A stretch of 11,266 nucleotides of DNA from Clostridia bacterium (GTDB taxonomy: Bacteria; Aerophobota; Aerophobia; Aerophobales; AE-B3A). Each line of letters begins with the position of its first letter. The stretch's first letter is position 1. Of this stretch, positions 7,515 through 11,266 are shown piece after piece. Made by a program: the position numbers and the translations under genes. The notes below the pieces were generated by a model, which did not search any database, was not told where the DNA came from, and worked only from the letters and a program-made list of their open reading frames with translations. The stretch is taken from assembly GCA_030610745.1 (NCBI GenBank), contig JAUWRC010000036.1:1-11266 (forward strand), read 5' to 3'.

Positions 7515-7531
7515 AATAAAGGATCTTTATT
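7515..7531. repeat. Perfect 7-bp hairpin after the alcohol dehydrogenase remnant
   Basis: AATAAAG, three bases, CTTTATT: a perfect 7-bp stem beginning 30 nt after the stop codon at 7562. It is AT-rich and has no T-run after it on the minus strand, so it is at best a weak terminator. Confidence 0.3.
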
Positions 7532-7561
7532 TTACAATTGGCAAAATTGATTACAACTAAT

Positions 7562-7976
7562 TTACATTTTCGAACAAATATTTGTAATTACAGCCACTAC
7601 ATCATCTAACTTTAACTGAGCGGGATTATTTCTCATAGCTGGTTCGGTGAAAGCATCCTCTGCAATCTTAATGATTTCATTTTCATGGATTTTTTTGTCT
7701 AAATAAACTGGCAATCCTGTATTTTTAATAAAAGTATGACAGATCTCTACACATTTTTTAACCAGATCATTTGTTCTCTCTACATTCTCACCGAACATTT
7801 TTGTAATTTGAGCGATTTTATCCGGACATGTTAATCCATTAAGATTCAATACATGAGGTAAAAATAAACCCACAGCTATCCCATGAGGAATACCTAAATA
7901 TCCTCCGAGAGTTGTTGCCATAGCATGACCTGCCACTGTACCAGTCTGAGCATTTGCTATTCCAGCCAAAAAAAAA
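7562..7976 (-). pseudogene. C-terminal fragment of an iron-containing alcohol dehydrogenase
   Basis: The last ~135 codons of an Fe-dependent alcohol dehydrogenase (the FucO/AdhB type), which reduces or oxidises short alcohols with NAD(P)H. Recognisable from LAGIANAQTGTVAGHAMATT onward: the His of GHAMA and the His of IPHG are 14 residues apart, as are the two late iron ligands of FucO, and GLFLPHVLNLN follows. The entire N-terminal nucleotide-binding domain is absent. Upstream, the DNA instead encodes a sulfatase in another reading frame. An ORF can be opened from a TTG at 8017 (151 aa), but its first ~14 residues are sulfatase sequence read out of frame. The fragment can hardly be functional. 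It is unrelated to the sulfur theme and was probably brought in by a deletion or rearrangement, unless the join is an assembly error. The frame is otherwise undamaged, which suggests a recent event. Confidence 0.85.
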
Positions 7977-8279
7977 GTCGCTAATGTATGGGTTAGAGTG
8001 GATTGCGACTGTAGCAATCCCTGCTTTTTTGAGAACTTCAGAGATTAAAGTTCTTTGTGGGGAACATTTTTTTTCTCTTCCGTAGTCAAGATAATAGGAA
8101 GAGGTAAGTATCCCCGGGAAAGAGCTTTGAGTGTATGGCCCAATAGCCTGCATGTTGGTAAATTTGATGCATTTATCTCGGAGGGAGTCAAGGAAAGGGG
8201 TCAGCTTGCTTTCTTGGTTGTAACATCCAAATACATCTTTTCTCAACGTGTCTATTGTAAATAGAATAACATTTTTCAT
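7957..8279 (-). pseudogene. N-terminal fragment of a subfamily-A sulfatase, joined to the alcohol dehydrogenase remnant
   Basis: The first ~107 codons match the sulfatase at 2152-3360 at roughly 70% identity by hand count, with the same FTIDTLRKD metal motif, the same GPYTQSSFPGILTSS loop (Ser at the Cys position, no Arg) and the same HSNPY...FFGWN segment. Homology stops right after FGWN. The frame then runs out of phase through the alcohol dehydrogenase fragment and ends at 7839, giving a 146-residue hybrid ORF with a nonsense tail. The missing ~300 residues include the Asp-His metal pair, so the product cannot be a working hydrolase. The ribosome binding site AGGAGG (8290-8285, 5 nt before the ATG at 8279) is intact, and there is no internal damage, again pointing to a recent break. 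One extra Phe (DFFFGWN versus NFFGWN) marks the join. Confidence 0.87.
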
Positions 8280-8431
8280 TTTCTCCTCCTACTTTCAGTG
8301 CTGTCAAGGATATAAAAGGATCTCCTCGATGGGTCTCCCGCTTGCATGAAAAATTTTTCCCTTTATTATTATTTTTTTACTCAACTCCTGAAAAGATTCT
8401 TTCTCTTTCACCTAAAAATACCGTCTTTTAG

Positions 8432-9775
8432 TTATTCCTTGTGGAGTTCTCTCCTCAAGGCTAGGTAATGCTCATCAGTACCTAGCCCTTCCAGAAATCT
8501 AACAAATTTTTGATGTAGATCCTTGGCTACTTGCCAGTTTTTATCAAGGACGTTCTGGGATTCTTTTGGGTCATTTTCTATGTCATAGAGTTGAGCAGGG
8601 GAGTTCTCTGTGCTATAGAGAAATGTCCATTTAGGTGTGGCAATGGTGCTAAAATGTGGCTTCTTTACAGTGCGCGTCCAGTCATCAACTATTTTGCTTG
8701 ATTCACCGGCGTTATACAGGGGAGGTGAGCTAACCACGAAATCCCGGAATGTATCCTTCTCTTCTTCTAACAGAGAAACCAGAGATTTTCCCTGTACCGT
8801 TTCAGGAGTTTTCACCTCAGCTAGTTCTAAAAGAGTCGGCATGATGTCAACTAAAGAGACCATTGCTTTAACTTTCTTTGGTTTTATACCAGGAACATAG
8901 ATGAGTAGGGGTACTCTAGTAATCTCTTGATAAAGAGGTGATTGATATGCCTGATTATTTTGTTGTCTTAGCTTACCAAAGAAGTTATGTTCGCCAAAAT
9001 AAAAGCCGTGGTCTGAGGTAAATACAATAACTGTATTTTCCCACAGGCCTATGGATTTAACTCTATCCAATAGTCGGCCGACCCAACGGTCTACCATAGT
9101 AATCTCGCCACAGTAACAGGCATGAGCAATTTTAATGTCCTCTTCCTTTAATCCTTTCTCGCGCCAGTTCCAGTAACAGGGTCCTACTACCCTACCGTCA
9201 TAGCCCGGATAATATGGCTCGACATACCAAGAAGGTGGATCCCAGGGTTCATGAGGATCCCAGGTGTCTACATAGAGAAAAAATTTTTTCTTGTAATAAT
9301 ACTCCAGGTATTTTTCTGCTGCTGCCATAGTTCTTGGCGCACAGTAGTCTTCTTCGTATCTTCTTTGGTAGTTAATCCTAGGGCGTTCTCCCCTCTCACT
9401 ACTAGGAGAAATGAAGCGATACTGACCGGGAATCCAAGAATAATCCTCAAATCCTCGATCGTATCCATAACCATTCCTTGTGAAAAAGGGAATATCAACC
9501 GTGGCTAATGTGGTATAGCCTGCCTTTCCGAGAATTTGTGCCAATATCTTTTCACCCCGTGGTAAAGGCTCCCATTTCAAATAAGTAAAAGTAAACTTCC
9601 CTGTAAATAGATCTGCCCGCATAGGCATGGTAGGAAAAGAAGCGATGTGACAGTTGTCAAATTGAACGCACTCTTCTGCAAATTGATCGAGATTGGGCGT
9701 TCGAATATTCTTATTTCCATAGCAACCTAAATGGTCCCTTCGTAGAGTATCCGACATAATTACAATAAGATTCAT
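8432..9775 (-). CDS. Sulfatase family protein (subfamily B) with Thr at the nucleophile position
   Basis: An intact 447-residue sulfatase / alkaline phosphatase superfamily protein without a signal peptide. The N-terminus has MSDTLRRDHLGCYG (residues 7-20, D9 a likely metal ligand). The loop FPTMPMRADLFTG (47-59) aligns with the C-x-P-x-R-A-x-L-x-T-G sulfatase signature, but T49 stands where Cys or Ser is converted to formylglycine; P51 and R53 are kept. DTWDPHEPWDPP (170-181) and TSDHGFYFGEHN (253-264, D255-H256) complete the visible site. The C-terminal SPAQLYDIENDPKESQN is the usual sulfatase end block. With Thr, formylglycine maturation is not expected, so phosphoester or phosphonate-ester hydrolysis is as likely as sulfate release. 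AGGAGGT lies 7 nt before the ATG. Its nearest local relative is the broken gene at 10246-11266, sharing DPHEPWDPP. Confidence 0.88.
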   Translation of the reverse strand: MNLIVIMSDTLRRDHLGCYGNKNIRTPNLDQFAEECVQFDNCHIASFPTMPMRADLFTGKFTFTYLKWEPLPRGEKILAQILGKAGYTTLATVDIPFFTRNGYGYDRGFEDYSWIPGQYRFISPSSERGERPRINYQRRYEEDYCAPRTMAAAEKYLEYYYKKKFFLYVDTWDPHEPWDPPSWYVEPYYPGYDGRVVGPCYWNWREKGLKEEDIKIAHACYCGEITMVDRWVGRLLDRVKSIGLWENTVIVFTSDHGFYFGEHNFFGKLRQQNNQAYQSPLYQEITRVPLLIYVPGIKPKKVKAMVSLVDIMPTLLELAEVKTPETVQGKSLVSLLEEEKDTFRDFVVSSPPLYNAGESSKIVDDWTRTVKKPHFSTIATPKWTFLYSTENSPAQLYDIENDPKESQNVLDKNWQVAKDLHQKFVRFLEGLGTDEHYLALRRELHKE

Positions 9776-9782
9776 TTTACGT

Positions 9783-9789
9783 ACCTCCT
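9783..9789 (-). promoter_or_regulatory. Ribosome binding site of the subfamily-B sulfatase
   Basis: AGGAGGT on the minus strand, 7 nt before the ATG at 9775. A near-perfect anti-Shine-Dalgarno match, arguing that this gene is still well translated although both its neighbours are broken. Confidence 0.7.
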
Positions 9790-9923
9790 AACTTTTAATT
9801 TGTGGAACTTAAAGCAAAATCACTAAGCAGCCCTTCTCTCGTCTGAAGCATATTTGTAACTTTATTCTCACGAAAAATCCCTCGGATGCCTTATCCTTTG
9901 TGGGATAGACCACTTTTTTTTTC

Positions 9924-10212
9924 TTATCCATCTTGATTACTCTTTTCAAGAAACACCAAGGGAGACCCCATTTTTAACTTTAAAATATCGGAAGTAGTAG
10001 TTGATTCCTTGCATCTCTCAAGATAATAAGAAGAGATGAGTATGCTTGGAAATGAGGTCTGATTATAATGGCCCAAGGACCTCCATCTTAGTAAACTTGA
10101 TGCACCTATCCTGAAAAGAGGCAATGAAAGGAATTAATTTATTTCTGTCACCATAACATTCAAGCATATCTTTTCTCAGTGTATCTACGATGAATAGAAT
10201 AACGTTTTCCAT
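9924..10212 (-). pseudogene. Frameshifted N-terminal remnant of a subfamily-A sulfatase
   Basis: From the ATG at 10212 the frame gives MENVILFIVDTLRKDMLECYG and continues to CIKFTKME, clearly homologous to the first ~45 residues of the sulfatase at 2152-3360. It reaches an in-frame TAA at 10065-10063. One extra base around 10080-10083 explains this: shifting frame there restores SLGHYNQTSFPSILISSYYLER, the next conserved segment. After that the similarity fades (about codon 70), and the shifted frame stops at 9924. Everything downstream, including the Asp-His metal motif, is gone. No good ribosome binding site precedes the ATG. This copy is more eroded than the one at 7957-8279 and is certainly not functional as a hydrolase. 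Confidence 0.8.
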
Positions 10213-10245
10213 TGCCCCAAGCTTTTCCCTGAAACTCGAATTTCC

Positions 10246-11266
10246 TTACTCTATCAAAAGGGGGGTACATCCGGACTCACCTTTTAACTTCCTTAAGAAC
10301 TCTGGAATCTTGCCCCCGGCATCAGCAATAGCCAGATCTTTCATCTGCTCACAGATCTGAGGATGCTCTTGAGCAATATTTTTTTCTAATTTTGGATCAG
10401 CCTCTAAATCATAAAGAAGGGGACTTTCCCCCCAAAGATAAGCGTTATACCAATAGCACCTATCGCACACCATAACAAATGGTCCCCAGCCACAGGTGAT
10501 ATGATCGTACATCTCTTTTTCTTTACCTAAGGCTAGAGGCCAGATATCTTTTCCATCCATAGGCTTTTCTGGATCTATTCCTAATCTAGCAAGAATGGTG
10601 GCAGGTAGGTCATAGTTATAAACTAGACTTTCACAGGTTGTGCCAGAGCCCTCTCCAGAGGGATGGCGAATCATTAAAACCAAATCAGCGATCTCCCGGG
10701 ACATAGGATGGCCTTGTTTTCCTACTAGATTGTACTCGCCGATACAGTGCCCGTGGTCAGATATTATGGCGATGAGCGTGTTTTCCATAAGGTTCAAGTT
10801 TCTCATTTTTTCTAAAAAATAGCCCAGCCAACGATCCACTAAGGTTACCTCTCCGGCATAGTTTGCCCTAAGACGTTTTAATATCCGACCGCTTAGTTGA
10901 TCAGCTCGACCATAAAGAGAGGATAAGAAGTCTATGGTATCATTATCAGCATCATAGAGTCTTCTATAAGATTTAGGCGGATCCCAGGGCTCGTGAGGAT
11001 CAAAAGAATCAAGGACGAGAAAAAACTTTTCCGCATCTTGGTTTCGCTCCAGCCACCCGGCTCCTTCTTTAAAGACCTGAGCGGGGAAGTAATCCTCTTC
11101 GCAGCTTCTATCAGCTACATTAACTAAGTACTTACCAATGAAATCTGTAAACTTTTTTCCACTCGGACCTCCTCTTGCTTTTTTCCTTAAATTTTGGGGG
11201 ATGTATCTTTCAATCTCTTCCCGGGATGGATAAGGTCCTTAGCGATAAGGGTCGTGTTCCTGACCT
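10246..11266 (-). pseudogene. Sulfatase (subfamily B-like) interrupted by an in-frame stop; 5' end beyond window
   Basis: Reading the minus strand from the window edge gives GQEHDPYR, then TAA at 11241-11239, then GPYPSREEIERY and 331 open codons to the stop at 10246. Family-like sequence on both sides of the TAA argues for a nonsense mutation in one gene, not two genes. Motifs present: DSFDPHEPWDPP (like 8432-9775), YAGEVTLVDRWLGYFLEKM, SDHGHCIGEYN with the Asp-His metal pair, and a C-terminal block LLYDLEADPKLEKNIA. No ATG, GTG or TTG is in frame after the TAA until the GTG at 10839. That start would give 197 residues without the N-terminal metal and nucleophile half, so a working product from it is unlikely. 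The nucleophile region is upstream of the window and cannot be judged. A base-calling error at the TAA (TAC or TAT would restore Tyr) is the main alternative. Confidence 0.75.

Noticed and set aside
7562..8279. A functional sulfatase-dehydrogenase fusion enzyme
   Set aside because: The two halves are in different frames and each lacks essential domains: the metal-binding half of the sulfatase and the nucleotide-binding half of the dehydrogenase.
8290..8310. TTGACA box upstream of the chimeric sulfatase fragment
   Set aside because: A -10 box at the right distance would fall in the ribosome binding site and start codon, and none is seen.
9268..9498. 76-codon minus-strand open frame inside the subfamily-B sulfatase
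   Set aside because: Same strand but a different frame from the intact 447-residue sulfatase, whose conserved motifs run through this region.
1..11266. CRISPR arrays, tRNA or rRNA genes, transposases, toxin-antitoxin or phage genes
   Set aside because: No regularly spaced direct repeats, RNA gene signatures or mobile-element proteins were found on either strand.

Overview
All the real genes in this window lie on the minus strand, so the text follows transcription from high to low coordinates. The DNA is AT-rich, intergenic gaps are short, and most intact genes have strong AGGAGG-type ribosome binding sites. This fits an uncultivated anaerobic or subsurface prokaryote, more likely a bacterium than an archaeon, but nothing here fixes the phylum. 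The theme is sulfur-ester chemistry. There is a run of sulfatase / alkaline-phosphatase-superfamily proteins, a tandem pair of aryl-sulfate sulfotransferase-like beta-propellers, a CysD/PAPS-reductase-type ATP pyrophosphatase and an ATP sulfurylase that runs off the window at base 1.

The upstream half (about 11266 to 7562) is partly decayed. It holds a sulfatase broken by an in-frame TAA (10246-11266), a frameshifted N-terminal sulfatase remnant (9924-10212), one intact sulfatase-like gene (8432-9775), and a chimera. In the chimera the first ~107 codons of a sulfatase are joined out of frame to the last ~135 codons of an iron-containing alcohol dehydrogenase, at a short shared sequence (7957-7976). 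Two sulfatase subfamilies alternate here (B-psiA-B-psiA), suggesting an old duplicated two-gene unit.

The downstream half (7357 to 1) looks intact and operon-like. In order it encodes a type I phosphodiesterase-like alkaline phosphatase family protein lacking the usual Asp-His metal pair, two translationally coupled arylsulfotransferase-like proteins (the second with several probable catalytic residues replaced), an intact subfamily-A sulfatase-like protein, the CysD-like protein and Sat.

None of the intact proteins has a visible signal peptide or membrane segment, so the set is probably cytoplasmic. My working inference is a cytoplasmic organosulfate-handling locus: hydrolases and a PAPS-independent sulfotransferase move or release sulfuryl groups, and Sat with the CysD-like protein links sulfate to APS. 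The sulfatase-like proteins lack the formylglycine Cys of classical sulfatases, so their substrates could equally be phosphate esters.
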